From Undibacterium sp. (GTDB lineage: Bacteria; Pseudomonadota; Gammaproteobacteria; Burkholderiales; Burkholderiaceae_D): DNA of 64,000 bases. The stretch lies in assembly GCF_030651495.1 (NCBI RefSeq), contig NZ_JAUSFI010000101.1, forward strand, positions 62,001 through 126,000. The letters run 5' to 3'. Position 1 is the stretch's first letter, and every line of letters begins with the position of its first letter. A model generated the notes under the pieces. It was not told the origin of the DNA and searched no databases. It saw nothing but the letters and a program-made list of their open reading frames with translations. This document shows, in pieces, positions 18,320-26,898 of this stretch. The position numbers were made by a program, and so were the translations under genes.

Positions 18320-20794
18320 ATGATGACCGATTTCGTAATCGCACAAAAAAACCTTACAAGTCTAATCGGCAAGTATACGGAAATGGGTTGTCGAAACGAA
18401 GCAGAAACGAGATTTCATTTCATTGATGTGTTCTTAACTGAATGTTTGGGCTGGGAACGTAACTCAATTCCTGTAGAGAGATATCAGCGTGGAGAGCGCA
18501 GTGATTACGAACTTGGCACCCCCCCTTGTATTATTCTTGAAGCTAAGCGCGACGCTATCTACTTTGAAATTCCGGTTAGGAAGCAAAATACCTACTTAAT
18601 ATCAATACAGCAACTGATAGCCATCAGCAAGGAAGCCGCTGAAGCTATTGAGCAAGTTCAAGGTTATTGCGCTAAGCGAGGCGTTCGATATGCAGCAATA
18701 TCAAACGGAGTTCAGCTTATTCTTTTTGTTGGTACTCGTACCGACGGAAGATCCCCTTTTGACGGCAGGGCTTTAGTATTTGACGGGTTTCAACAAATCA
18801 AAGAAGGTTTCCCTCAAATTTTCAACTTCATATCTCCACTTGGCGCTTCATCGAATAAACTCTTAACTTTTCTTGATGCAAATGGGATTGCTGGGATACC
18901 AGAGAAAATATCAACCAAACTCGCAAACCACCCATCATTCCGCTATCAAAGCGAATCCCAGAATAGCCTTCGAATGATTGCCGAATTACTTTTGGAAGAC
19001 ATAGCCAGAACCGAGGAAATCGAAGAGCGATTTTATCGTGAATGTTATTGCGAGAGCGGCCCGCTTTCTCAGGATGCGCTGGTAAGCAAAAATCTCTTGC
19101 GGACACGTTATGCAGCATTGTTTCACCCAAGCGAGGAAGCACCATCTGTCGTTCCAGTAAAGCAGAAAGGCAAAACCATTTCGTCAGAAATACTTGCTGA
19201 AAGTCTTTCGCGCCGCCCAATTATCTTAATTGGTGACGTTGGGGTTGGTAAGACATCTTTCCTTAAGAATCTTATTCTTGTTCAAGCCGAAGAAGAATTT
19301 AAGAATTCTATCTATATTTATTTGGATTTAGGTGTTAACGCGTTCTTAGATAGTAATTTGGAGGAATATGTTCGTACAGAAGTGGTGAAGCAACTTTTCG
19401 ATAGATACCACATTGATATTGACTCCAATGCTTTTATTGAAAAATCGTATCGTGATGAAATCAAGAAATTTCAGCGTGGACTATATGGAAAATTAGAAAC
19501 GAGTAATCCAGCACTTTATGAAACTAAGTTAATCGAATTTTTGTCAGATCAACAACAGTCAAGTGAGAATCATCTACGTATATCAATCCAAGAAGTATCA
19601 AAATCTACGAACAAACAGATAATTCTAATATTTGACAATGTTGATCAACGTGAGCTTGCAGTGCAGCAGCGAGCCTTTATCGTTGCTCAAGCAGTAGCTC
19701 AGCATTGGGGCGCAATAGTCTTTCTCTCCGTTCGTCCAAACACGTTTCATCAATCTAAGCGCAGTGGGTCTCTATCGGCATATCCAAACAAGGTTTTTTA
19801 TATAATGCCGCCGCGACCGGAATTAGTTTTAGAAAAAAGACTTGTTTTTGCACTTAATATAGCCGAGGGCAGGTTGCCACTAGAATCCATATCCAGTGTG
19901 AGTTTAAATCTAGAAAACATCGCAATATTTCTTAAAGTGCTACTTTATTCATTGAAAAAGAATCCCGCCGTTTCGGAGTTCTTATCAAATATTACGGGTG
20001 GGAATGTTCGTTCAATGATTGACTTTGTAACCAAATTCACGGGAAGCCCTAACGTTGACAGTGATAAGATCATAGAAATATATCGTCGATCAAGAGACTA
20101 TATCATTCCGTTACATGAATTTTCTAAGGCAGCGCTACTAGGGGATTATTCGAACTATGATCCGCACTCATCAATAGCAATGAATATTTTTGATGTAAGG
20201 TATCCTGATAAGCGTGAGCATTTTCTATGTCCCATTCTTTTGGCCTATCTCAACTATGATGCAATGCACAGAAACATTGAGGGATTCGTCGCAGCCCTTC
20301 GAATTAAACAAGAAATGCAACAGCACGGGTTCAGCATTGAGCAAACTGAAAGCGCCCTCCGACGAATGACAAATAAAAAATTAATTGAAACAACTCAGCG
20401 TGTCACATTTGAGGAGAGCTTAGGAAGCGAACTTACTGGCGAGTTAACGGATGCATTCCGCATTACAACGATTGGTGCATACCATCTTGTTCGTTGGTCG
20501 GCGACGTTTGCTTATCTGGATGCTATGGTTTTTGATACTCCCATCTTTGATTCAAAGGTTAAGGATCGTTGTGCAGCAAACGTTGAGTCTTTTGATATTC
20601 ATCATCGTTATACGCGTACAGTGTCGTTTGTTGAGTATTTGAACCACGAATGGGCGGAAAGTGGACTCGTAGCACCATATTTTAACTGGCCAACTCTCAT
20701 ACAGCACGGTGCAGAAACGTTCCAAAGTGTGCAAACTCATATTAATCACTTCCCCCAAAAAAACGCATCGCGGTCACGATCAAAAGGGCGATAA
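18320..20794 (+). CDS. Restriction-nuclease/P-loop NTPase fusion, probable antiphage protein
   Basis: 824-residue two-domain protein. Residues 1-180 resemble the N-terminal domain of type I restriction R subunits (HSDR_N): 'NEAETRFHFID', then Asp62 in GERSDYEL and Glu74-x-Lys76 in CIILEAKRD form a PD-(D/E)xK nuclease site. From about 270 there is a P-loop NTPase with Walker A GDVGVGKTS (305-313) and Walker B 'ILIFDNVDQ' (Asp439), followed by a long helical C-terminal region without recognisable repeats. The arrangement is that of nuclease-effector STAND-like defence proteins, with the NTPase as sensor/oligomerisation module, but I cannot place it in a named system. It stands alone, preceded by AGGACGAT, and is bracketed by repeat copies C and D. 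Confidence 0.85.
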   Translation: MMTDFVIAQKNLTSLIGKYTEMGCRNEAETRFHFIDVFLTECLGWERNSIPVERYQRGERSDYELGTPPCIILEAKRDAIYFEIPVRKQNTYLISIQQLIAISKEAAEAIEQVQGYCAKRGVRYAAISNGVQLILFVGTRTDGRSPFDGRALVFDGFQQIKEGFPQIFNFISPLGASSNKLLTFLDANGIAGIPEKISTKLANHPSFRYQSESQNSLRMIAELLLEDIARTEEIEERFYRECYCESGPLSQDALVSKNLLRTRYAALFHPSEEAPSVVPVKQKGKTISSEILAESLSRRPIILIGDVGVGKTSFLKNLILVQAEEEFKNSIYIYLDLGVNAFLDSNLEEYVRTEVVKQLFDRYHIDIDSNAFIEKSYRDEIKKFQRGLYGKLETSNPALYETKLIEFLSDQQQSSENHLRISIQEVSKSTNKQIILIFDNVDQRELAVQQRAFIVAQAVAQHWGAIVFLSVRPNTFHQSKRSGSLSAYPNKVFYIMPPRPELVLEKRLVFALNIAEGRLPLESISSVSLNLENIAIFLKVLLYSLKKNPAVSEFLSNITGGNVRSMIDFVTKFTGSPNVDSDKIIEIYRRSRDYIIPLHEFSKAALLGDYSNYDPHSSIAMNIFDVRYPDKREHFLCPILLAYLNYDAMHRNIEGFVAALRIKQEMQQHGFSIEQTESALRRMTNKKLIETTQRVTFEESLGSELTGELTDAFRITTIGAYHLVRWSATFAYLDAMVFDTPIFDSKVKDRCAANVESFDIHHRYTRTVSFVEYLNHEWAESGLVAPYFNWPTLIQHGAETFQSVQTHINHFPQKNASRSRSKGR

Positions 20795-21028
20795 TGTATT
20801 TCAACTCAATGGAAAGATGGCACATTTTGGATTTTTTTTGGTAGGTTTAAGTATCTATAAATCCTGGATATCACTTTGCTGCATTGAGGTGGTTCAACGA
20901 ATACGGCTTGAACGACGGCTTCAAATTGTATTTAGATCTAGTCGTCATGTCGAAAATATTCAGTCAAGTCTGAGCTAGTACAGGTAATAGTTAGTCTCTA
21001 TAGATTGGGCGTATAATCTATGAACCTA

Positions 21029-21061
21029 TTATCTATCTACCCAGGTGTCCAATTCGTCCAA
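21029..21061. repeat. Island iteron, copy D (right arm only)
   Basis: Units ACCCAGGT, GTCCAATTC and GTCCAAGTA. On the minus strand the arm starts TTG-GAC and reaches TAA after ten sense codons. The right flank CTTTTTCTAATCTTGC matches that of copy C; the two enclose the nuclease-NTPase gene. Confidence 0.7.
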
Positions 21062-21092
21062 GTACTTTTTCTAATCTTGCCGTAAAAATCAA

Positions 21093-21371
21093 TCAGTCCA
21101 AAGACAAACGATTAGAATCAAAGTCAGCAGAATCATTCGCTACTCCAAATAATGCATAGTCTCTTGGCTCAAGCATTCCTGCTGTAATCAATTCCTTACC
21201 TAGCTTTTTCAAGTCATTCTCTGCCAGCTTAATCACATAAGCACCAGCCAGAATTTTTCGTCTGGTATCTCGTTTTCTCTCTTCTGCTAATTCACGATTT
21301 CTAGTTTGCTGAATACGGGCTTCAAGCTCCGCTCTTTGCTGAAGTAATTTTTCTAAATTTGGTTTACTCAT
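21093..21371 (-). CDS. TraD-like mobilization accessory protein
   Basis: 92-residue, mostly helical and charged protein with an AGGAG ribosome site. The pattern 'LEARIQQTRNRE', 'RRKILAGAYVIKLAE' and 'LLEPRDYALFG' is like the small conjugal-transfer TraD family encoded opposite MobA-type relaxases in MOBQ systems. It is divergent from the relaxase gene, with the oriT-like sequence between them, and probably assists relaxosome assembly or represses the shared region. Confidence 0.75.
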   Translation of the reverse strand: MSKPNLEKLLQQRAELEARIQQTRNRELAEERKRDTRRKILAGAYVIKLAENDLKKLGKELITAGMLEPRDYALFGVANDSADFDSNRLSLD

Positions 21372-21469
21372 TTTTTATTGCTCCTGTTTTTATTGTTTGA
21401 ACGTTGACATTTCAAATTCACGCTGTAGTACATAAATAACAAACAAAAAAGAAACGTCAAGAGCGGAAC

Positions 21470-21511
21470 AGCGAAGAGCGCACTTATACGTTGAGATAAA
21501 TCTCTCAACGT
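21470..21511 (-). other. Probable oriT, R1162/RSF1010 (MOBQ) type
   Basis: Read on the minus strand: a perfect 9-bp inverted repeat ACGTTGAGA/TCTCAACGT (21488-21511, 6-nt loop), one base, then TAAGTGCGC (21478-21486) and TCTTC. This is the same layout as the R1162 oriT, an inverted repeat followed by TAAGTGCG and C-C-C-T, with nicking between the G and C. It lies between the TraD-like and relaxase genes, where oriT is expected. Confidence 0.82.
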
Positions 21512-21557
21512 GTGCTCAAAGCTGAATGCCCAAACAAAGACGTTCAGGAGAATATCT

Positions 21558-22874
21558 ATGGCGATATACCACTTGAGTGTAAAACTCATTACTCGAACCA
21601 CTGGAAGAAGTGCAACCGCAGCAGCCGCGTATCGCGCTGGAGAGAAAATCCACGATAACCGCACTGGTCAGACTTTTGATTACACCCGCAAAAAGGAAGT
21701 GTCTGACCGTCGTATCTTTGCACCACCCAATGCACCGCAATGGATGAAAGACCGTGAACAGCTTTGGAATGCTGTAGAGCAGTCCGAAACCAGAAAGGAT
21801 GCACAGGTAGCACGTGAAATAGAAGTTGCCTTACCGATTGAATTAAGCCCTTCTCAGCACATTATTTTGCTTGAGCGATTTGTGCATACTCAGCTAACCA
21901 GCAAAGGCATGATCGCGGATGTTTGCATACACAACAAAAAAGGAAATCCCCATGCTCATATTTTGCTGACCACGCGTGAAATCAATGTCACTAATGATGG
22001 CTTCGGTAAGAAAAATCGTGAATGGAATAGTAAAGAACAATTAGAAGAGTGGCGCGAGCAGTGGGCAAAGCACTGCAACAGAAGATTATCGATTGCTTCC
22101 AGCAAAAACCGCATAGACCACCGCAGTTTACAAGACCAAGGACTAGACCAAATTCCGACTGTGCATGTCGGTGCAAATTGCAATGCGATGGACAAACGAG
22201 GTTTTACCTCAAAACGAAAGGAACTCAACACACTAATCAAGGAGAAAAATATGAGTAACGAAAAAAGTAAACAATTAATCGCTTCATTGAAATTGGAAGG
22301 TGAAACCAGCCCAATCCAGCAGGAAATTGTTCAGGCCAAAAAATCCAAGCATTTATTTTTAAATCCCACCGACACAAAGAACAATAGAAAATATCGTGAA
22401 GCGATTTTCGCCAGAACTTACATTCCGATTTTGTTGGAGATATTTGCAGACCATTGCAAAGGAGTGGACGAGGTTGAAACCGAGATTGGCATATGTTTTC
22501 AAATCAATCTCATTGGCGGTGGCAAAATTTATGACTATGGTAGTCAAATCAAAATAGCGAGTGGCACGGACGAAGAAATCAAGGTCGCTATCAAGTTGGC
22601 TGTAGAAAAAGGATGGCAAGGACTTCATCTGACTGGGAGTGATGAAGTCAAGTCCCAAATATTTCTGCAAGCAGTTTTGTCAGGTGCATTCCGACCAGAA
22701 CAAATTACAGGATACAAACCAAGCAAATCCGACCTTGAAGTCATACGTGATTGCAAACCAATATTAAACATTGCCAATGACAGCAACGTCATTAAAAGCT
22801 ATGTCGTTGAAAAAGCAGAAGGGAGTAGCACGGATGGTGCGGAACAGGTTCATCTTCCACGATTGAAAATTTGA
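21558..22874 (+). CDS. MobA/MobL-family relaxase (MOBQ)
   Basis: 438-residue DNA relaxase that should nick at the adjacent oriT and pilot the strand during mobilization. The N-terminus MAIYHLSVKLITRTTGRSAT followed by 'AAAYRAGEKI' places Tyr25 at the position of the RSF1010 MobA nucleophile; the metal-binding motif is HNKKGNPHAHILLTTR (125-140). 'RIDHRSLQDQGLDQIPTVH' is the conserved end of the relaxase domain. The C-terminal part (about 290-400) looks like an LPD7-type domain ('GWQGLHLTGSDEVKSQ'); there is no primase domain as in RSF1010 MobA. Start ATG 21558 follows CAGGAG. The 227 bases after the stop hold only an A/T-rich stretch with an isolated GTCCAAGTC unit. Confidence 0.92.
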   Translation: MAIYHLSVKLITRTTGRSATAAAAYRAGEKIHDNRTGQTFDYTRKKEVSDRRIFAPPNAPQWMKDREQLWNAVEQSETRKDAQVAREIEVALPIELSPSQHIILLERFVHTQLTSKGMIADVCIHNKKGNPHAHILLTTREINVTNDGFGKKNREWNSKEQLEEWREQWAKHCNRRLSIASSKNRIDHRSLQDQGLDQIPTVHVGANCNAMDKRGFTSKRKELNTLIKEKNMSNEKSKQLIASLKLEGETSPIQQEIVQAKKSKHLFLNPTDTKNNRKYREAIFARTYIPILLEIFADHCKGVDEVETEIGICFQINLIGGGKIYDYGSQIKIASGTDEEIKVAIKLAVEKGWQGLHLTGSDEVKSQIFLQAVLSGAFRPEQITGYKPSKSDLEVIRDCKPILNIANDSNVIKSYVVEKAEGSSTDGAEQVHLPRLKI

Positions 22875-23101
22875 TTGGTCAACATCCTCAAGCGGTTGAA
22901 GAATATTGCGCCGATTTAATCTCAACTCTTCACTTTTGCAAAATTAGCTAAAGTTAAATATTCATAAATCGGGGCGTATTTACCTGCCTACCTCCAAATT
23001 TTAGTTCAACTACTACAGATGACTTGCTGTTGTAATTCTGATTCCAAAAATTTTCACTCAACAGTCAAATGTTCCTCGCTACGTCCAAGTCTTTAGACTT
23101 A

Positions 23102-26100
23102 TTATAAATTACAAGTGCTGGACTGCAATAGATCAAATCCACCATTAATGATGAACTCTTGAAGCAATTTATCGACTTTCATATTGATCTTGAATTCTGA
23201 AATACTAGCACCTTCCAGTTCTTCAAAATAAGCCTTGGCTTTGGTCTTATCAACACAGTTTTTTAACTCATCGAAGCGACCAAATTCATTAATATTGACC
23301 TCAGTTACTCCGGCGTTCATCATAAGGCTTAACTTGGTACTAAATGATGCGATGCTTGCTTTTTCTACCTTGCCGAAGACCTTAACAACGCCGATAATTT
23401 GCGCGTTTTTAGCGTTAGCTAGGTATTCTGTAATGTATTCTCTAAAGGTTTTTCCATCTTCTGGTTTCACATCGCCGCGCTGCACATCATTCAGAAAAAT
23501 ATTGGCGAACTTTTGTTCTTCTTGCGTGAGCGTGGCAAAGGATTTATGCAACTCATCCACCGTTTTTTGAATGTCTGTGCTACCAACATCATTTTGCCGT
23601 ATCGTTTTTAGGTATTTTTCAAAGCGAGAATTCATATAATTCGCGTCGATTTTCCCTGTGTCTATTTCGGTTAAATGACCCGAGATATCGAATGGCACAT
23701 CAGCAGTGCGACCGCCTCCACTACCAGTGGATAGTTCCTTATAGCGCAATGCCAAGATCAAATAAGTATTCTCGTCAAAGTCCAGCTTGGTTTTATCCTT
23801 ACTCTTGCTGATATCAAAGCTAAATCCCTGAATTTTTGCTGCTTCCAAGTGCTGATTTAAGCCCGCAAACAGTTTCGCAAATTGACCGCATACTGCCATA
23901 TCAACTGGAAGTCTTTCAAAATTTTCGATTCCCGCATCACGAAATAGCGCCGCTATATCGCCATAAAGTACATTTAATCGTTCCGCATTTTTTGGAAGTT
24001 TATCCACAAAAAGTACTATCGGTTTGTCCCCAGAATACGATTTGATGGCGGCGTTAATATTGCCCTCCATGCTGTGTGGTTTGCGATAATAACGAATGGT
24101 GCCAAAAGGCTTTTCGTGTTCAATGTAGAGACGATTCGTGCGGGAAAAAGCCTGAATGATGTTCTCATACGTCAGCAGCTTATCCAGATACAAGGTATTT
24201 AAGTATTTAGAATCAAAACCCGTCAGCATTTGGCTCACCACAATTAGTAGATCAATTTGTTGCTCAGGTGTTTTTTCAATGCGCAAATAGGGTCTTTTAT
24301 GAGCGAGTCGGGCTGCAATATCCCTTTTAAATTGAGCGTGATTAGCTAAGGTAAAATCCTGACCATAGCGCCCGTTGTAGTCCTCCATGATTTCAATTAA
24401 ACCAGCTTGCTTGAACGCTGCACTGAGTGCAAAGTCCTCGTCTTCATTAATATTCGGATCAAATAAGGCAGTGATTTTTAAGGTCGGCTCGGCTTGTTTC
24501 AAACGGCGATAATACTCAATGGCTTCTCGAATGCTATTGGTCGCAAAAATGGCGTGAAATTGACTGTTTTGACTCAGATGCATCCAGTTTTCAAGTATGT
24601 CTTTTACCACCATTTCTTGGTGCTTATCACCAGTATATTGAGTGTTGGGTAGTTCATCCTCTATCCCGTTGACATACTTCCCACTGGCCGTCTTGTGTCC
24701 CGCCATAGCGACTTTCGTCATGAAGCGATTAAACATGGCTTTTTTCTTAGGGTCGGCCAAGGCTTCGGCTTCGGTACTGGCTTTGGCTTTTAAAAGTGCG
24801 ACTGCCCTTCGTAAATCTTTATCTTTGAAGGTCATTACTTTATAAGGATCGAAGCCCAATACGTTTTTATCGCGGATGCCATCAGCAATAGTGTAACGGT
24901 GGAGCTCGGAACCAAACACCGACGCAGTGGTATTGAGTTTCTTTTGGTTTTCTACGTGAATCGGTGTGCCAGTAAAACCAAAAAAGATCGCAGAAGGAAA
25001 AGTCGCTTTAATGGTGATGAGCATATCGCCAAAAGTAGAACGATGCGCTTCGTCCACAATAAAAACGATGCGCTGGTTGTTCATCAGAGCGATATCATGA
25101 CTCTGCAAGCCGCCTTCTTCTTTGATGTTACTCATTTTTTGAATCGAGCTAACAATCAAAGTATTGGCGGGATCAGTGCTTTTGAGTTTAGTGATTAATA
25201 CGCTGGTGTTCTCGGTGGCCTGCACCGTTTCCCCCTCGGCGGCGAAATTCTGATACTCGTACAGAGATTGCACACTCAGCTCAATTCTATCCATCAAAAA
25301 AATCACTTTATCGGCATCTTTAGAATGCGCAATCAACTGCGCCGATTTAAAGCTAGTCATGGTTTTTCCTGAGCCTGTGGTGTGCCACACATAACCGCCT
25401 AATCGGTCTTTATCGCCCCAATTGGTTCTCGATACTTTGTCTGAAATAGCGTTCGCCGCATAATACTGATAACTGCGCATCACCTTGAGCACACCTTCCG
25501 AGTGATCGGCCACGGTATAAAAACCAATGAGCTGATGCGCCATAGGAATAGATAAAAAACGAGAAGCGATGCCTTTCCAATCATTGATAGCCTCGTTATT
25601 AATATCAGCCCAATGAAAGTAAAAATCTTTATTGAATTTTCCCTCTGCGCCTGGATTGGCGAAGTAACGCGTGGCTTCGGGTGTCATCGCCACAAACACC
25701 TGCACTAAGGAAAACAAACCGCTAAACACACCCTCAGCAGAATATTTTTCAATCTGGTTATAGGCGTGGCTTACTTGCATGCCGCTGCGCTTGAGTTCTA
25801 TGTGAATCAAAGGCATGCCATTAATCAATAGCAGCACATCGCCACGGCGATCATTCAAGATATGGGAGGTTTTAGCGAACTTGGGTTGCTGCACAATTTG
25901 ATAGCGGCTTTGCCCTGCTGCTATCTCGTGACGATCATAAATTTTTAGGCTGACTTCTTTGCCCAGATGCAAATGGTCTTTAGGGTTATCACGAGTAATA
26001 GCGACCGTTTTGCCATTAATAAAGCCATTGAGTTTGAGGGGTGTTTTTAATGCTCGAATTTGCTCCACGATTTGCTGCATTTCAGTGTCGCTTAGCGGCA

Positions 26101-26266
26101 CATCGTTGAGGCGGTCAATATCACGATTGTTTTGAAATAAAATCGCCGCCCAGTTTTTTAATAAGTCAGCTTCACTAGGGTTTTTTAGTACGTCCTCTTC
26201 CCAGCCTCTATTTTTTAGTTCGTTAATTAAAGCAATTTCAAAAGCAGCTTCTGTCGTAAAAGTCAT
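23102..26266 (-). CDS. hsdR: Type I restriction enzyme R subunit (HsdR)
   Basis: 1054-residue translocase/endonuclease subunit. The nuclease site is Asp143 in RRGDVLLLING and Glu157-x-Lys159 in IHIELKRSG. The SF2 motor shows Walker A TTGSGKT (296-302), DEAH (405-408), 'FGFTGTPI', and 'QAFSRTNR' as motif VI. The C-terminal helical region needed for assembly with M2S is present, so length is normal. It is the last gene of the minus-strand order hsdM, hsdS, fic, hsdR and starts three bases after the fic stop codon. Target sequence cannot be inferred. Confidence 0.96.
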   Translation of the reverse strand: MTFTTEAAFEIALINELKNRGWEEDVLKNPSEADLLKNWAAILFQNNRDIDRLNDVPLSDTEMQQIVEQIRALKTPLKLNGFINGKTVAITRDNPKDHLHLGKEVSLKIYDRHEIAAGQSRYQIVQQPKFAKTSHILNDRRGDVLLLINGMPLIHIELKRSGMQVSHAYNQIEKYSAEGVFSGLFSLVQVFVAMTPEATRYFANPGAEGKFNKDFYFHWADINNEAINDWKGIASRFLSIPMAHQLIGFYTVADHSEGVLKVMRSYQYYAANAISDKVSRTNWGDKDRLGGYVWHTTGSGKTMTSFKSAQLIAHSKDADKVIFLMDRIELSVQSLYEYQNFAAEGETVQATENTSVLITKLKSTDPANTLIVSSIQKMSNIKEEGGLQSHDIALMNNQRIVFIVDEAHRSTFGDMLITIKATFPSAIFFGFTGTPIHVENQKKLNTTASVFGSELHRYTIADGIRDKNVLGFDPYKVMTFKDKDLRRAVALLKAKASTEAEALADPKKKAMFNRFMTKVAMAGHKTASGKYVNGIEDELPNTQYTGDKHQEMVVKDILENWMHLSQNSQFHAIFATNSIREAIEYYRRLKQAEPTLKITALFDPNINEDEDFALSAAFKQAGLIEIMEDYNGRYGQDFTLANHAQFKRDIAARLAHKRPYLRIEKTPEQQIDLLIVVSQMLTGFDSKYLNTLYLDKLLTYENIIQAFSRTNRLYIEHEKPFGTIRYYRKPHSMEGNINAAIKSYSGDKPIVLFVDKLPKNAERLNVLYGDIAALFRDAGIENFERLPVDMAVCGQFAKLFAGLNQHLEAAKIQGFSFDISKSKDKTKLDFDENTYLILALRYKELSTGSGGGRTADVPFDISGHLTEIDTGKIDANYMNSRFEKYLKTIRQNDVGSTDIQKTVDELHKSFATLTQEEQKFANIFLNDVQRGDVKPEDGKTFREYITEYLANAKNAQIIGVVKVFGKVEKASIASFSTKLSLMMNAGVTEVNINEFGRFDELKNCVDKTKAKAYFEELEGASISEFKINMKVDKLLQEFIINGGFDLLQSSTCNL

Positions 26267-26269
26267 GGC

Positions 26270-26881
26270 TTAGTCCGCACTGTCTTCGGTTTTATAGAGG
26301 GTATAACCTTCGTAGTAATAACTGGCATCAATGCCTTTCATATAGACATCGGCACTGTTGATTTGATCGGTCAAGGCTTGTTGTAAGAGAAATTTAATTT
26401 CAAGGTCTTTGACAGGACTGCGCTCCATCGCCATTAAATAATCATTTTTATCGACACGCTGCCAATCAATCACCTGCTTGAGTTCTTTTTTAAGAATTAA
26501 ATCTAGCCACATCCGTGTACTTCGACCATTGCCTTCTCTAAATGGATGGGCGATATTCATTTCCACATATTTTTCTATGATTTCGTCAAAGTTGGTTTGT
26601 GGCATCGCCTCAATATTGCTTAAGGCGGTTTTGAGATACATTACCGAGGCAAATCTAAAGTTGCCTTTCGCCATATTGACTTCGCGGACTTTACCCGCAA
26701 AGTCGTATATCTCGCCAAAAAGCGTTTCATGAATGCTCGCCAATGCCGCAAAACTACCCACGGTTAGCGTGTCTAAAAAACCGCTGGTAAATAGTTTATG
26801 CGCTTGGGCTTTACTCAATTTTTCCTCAACCCGCGCCAGCTCTACCGCATCGGTAATACCGAGTTTATTTTCTAAGGTCAT
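26270..26881 (-). CDS. Fic-domain protein inside the hsd operon
   Basis: 203-residue Fic/DOC-fold protein with the complete active-site motif HPFREGNGRSTR (112-123), predicting nucleotidyl (AMP) transfer from ATP to a protein hydroxyl. The beta-flap region 'KGNFRFASVMYLKTAL' is present. I see no clear inhibitory S/T-x-x-x-E-G/N helix, nor an adjacent separate antitoxin gene. It starts 17 bases after the hsdS stop and ends 3 bases before hsdR, so it is transcribed and probably translated with the restriction system. It may be a toxin-like backup, or a regulator of Hsd proteins; both are inference. Confidence 0.92.
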   Translation of the reverse strand: MTLENKLGITDAVELARVEEKLSKAQAHKLFTSGFLDTLTVGSFAALASIHETLFGEIYDFAGKVREVNMAKGNFRFASVMYLKTALSNIEAMPQTNFDEIIEKYVEMNIAHPFREGNGRSTRMWLDLILKKELKQVIDWQRVDKNDYLMAMERSPVKDLEIKFLLQQALTDQINSADVYMKGIDASYYYEGYTLYKTEDSAD

Positions 26882-26898
26882 GCGTAGACTCCGTTGGG

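Noticed and set aside
21368..21664. 98-codon minus-strand frame opposite the start of the relaxase gene
   Set aside because: It is antisense to the well-supported relaxase N-terminus and the oriT; no ribosome site and no family features.
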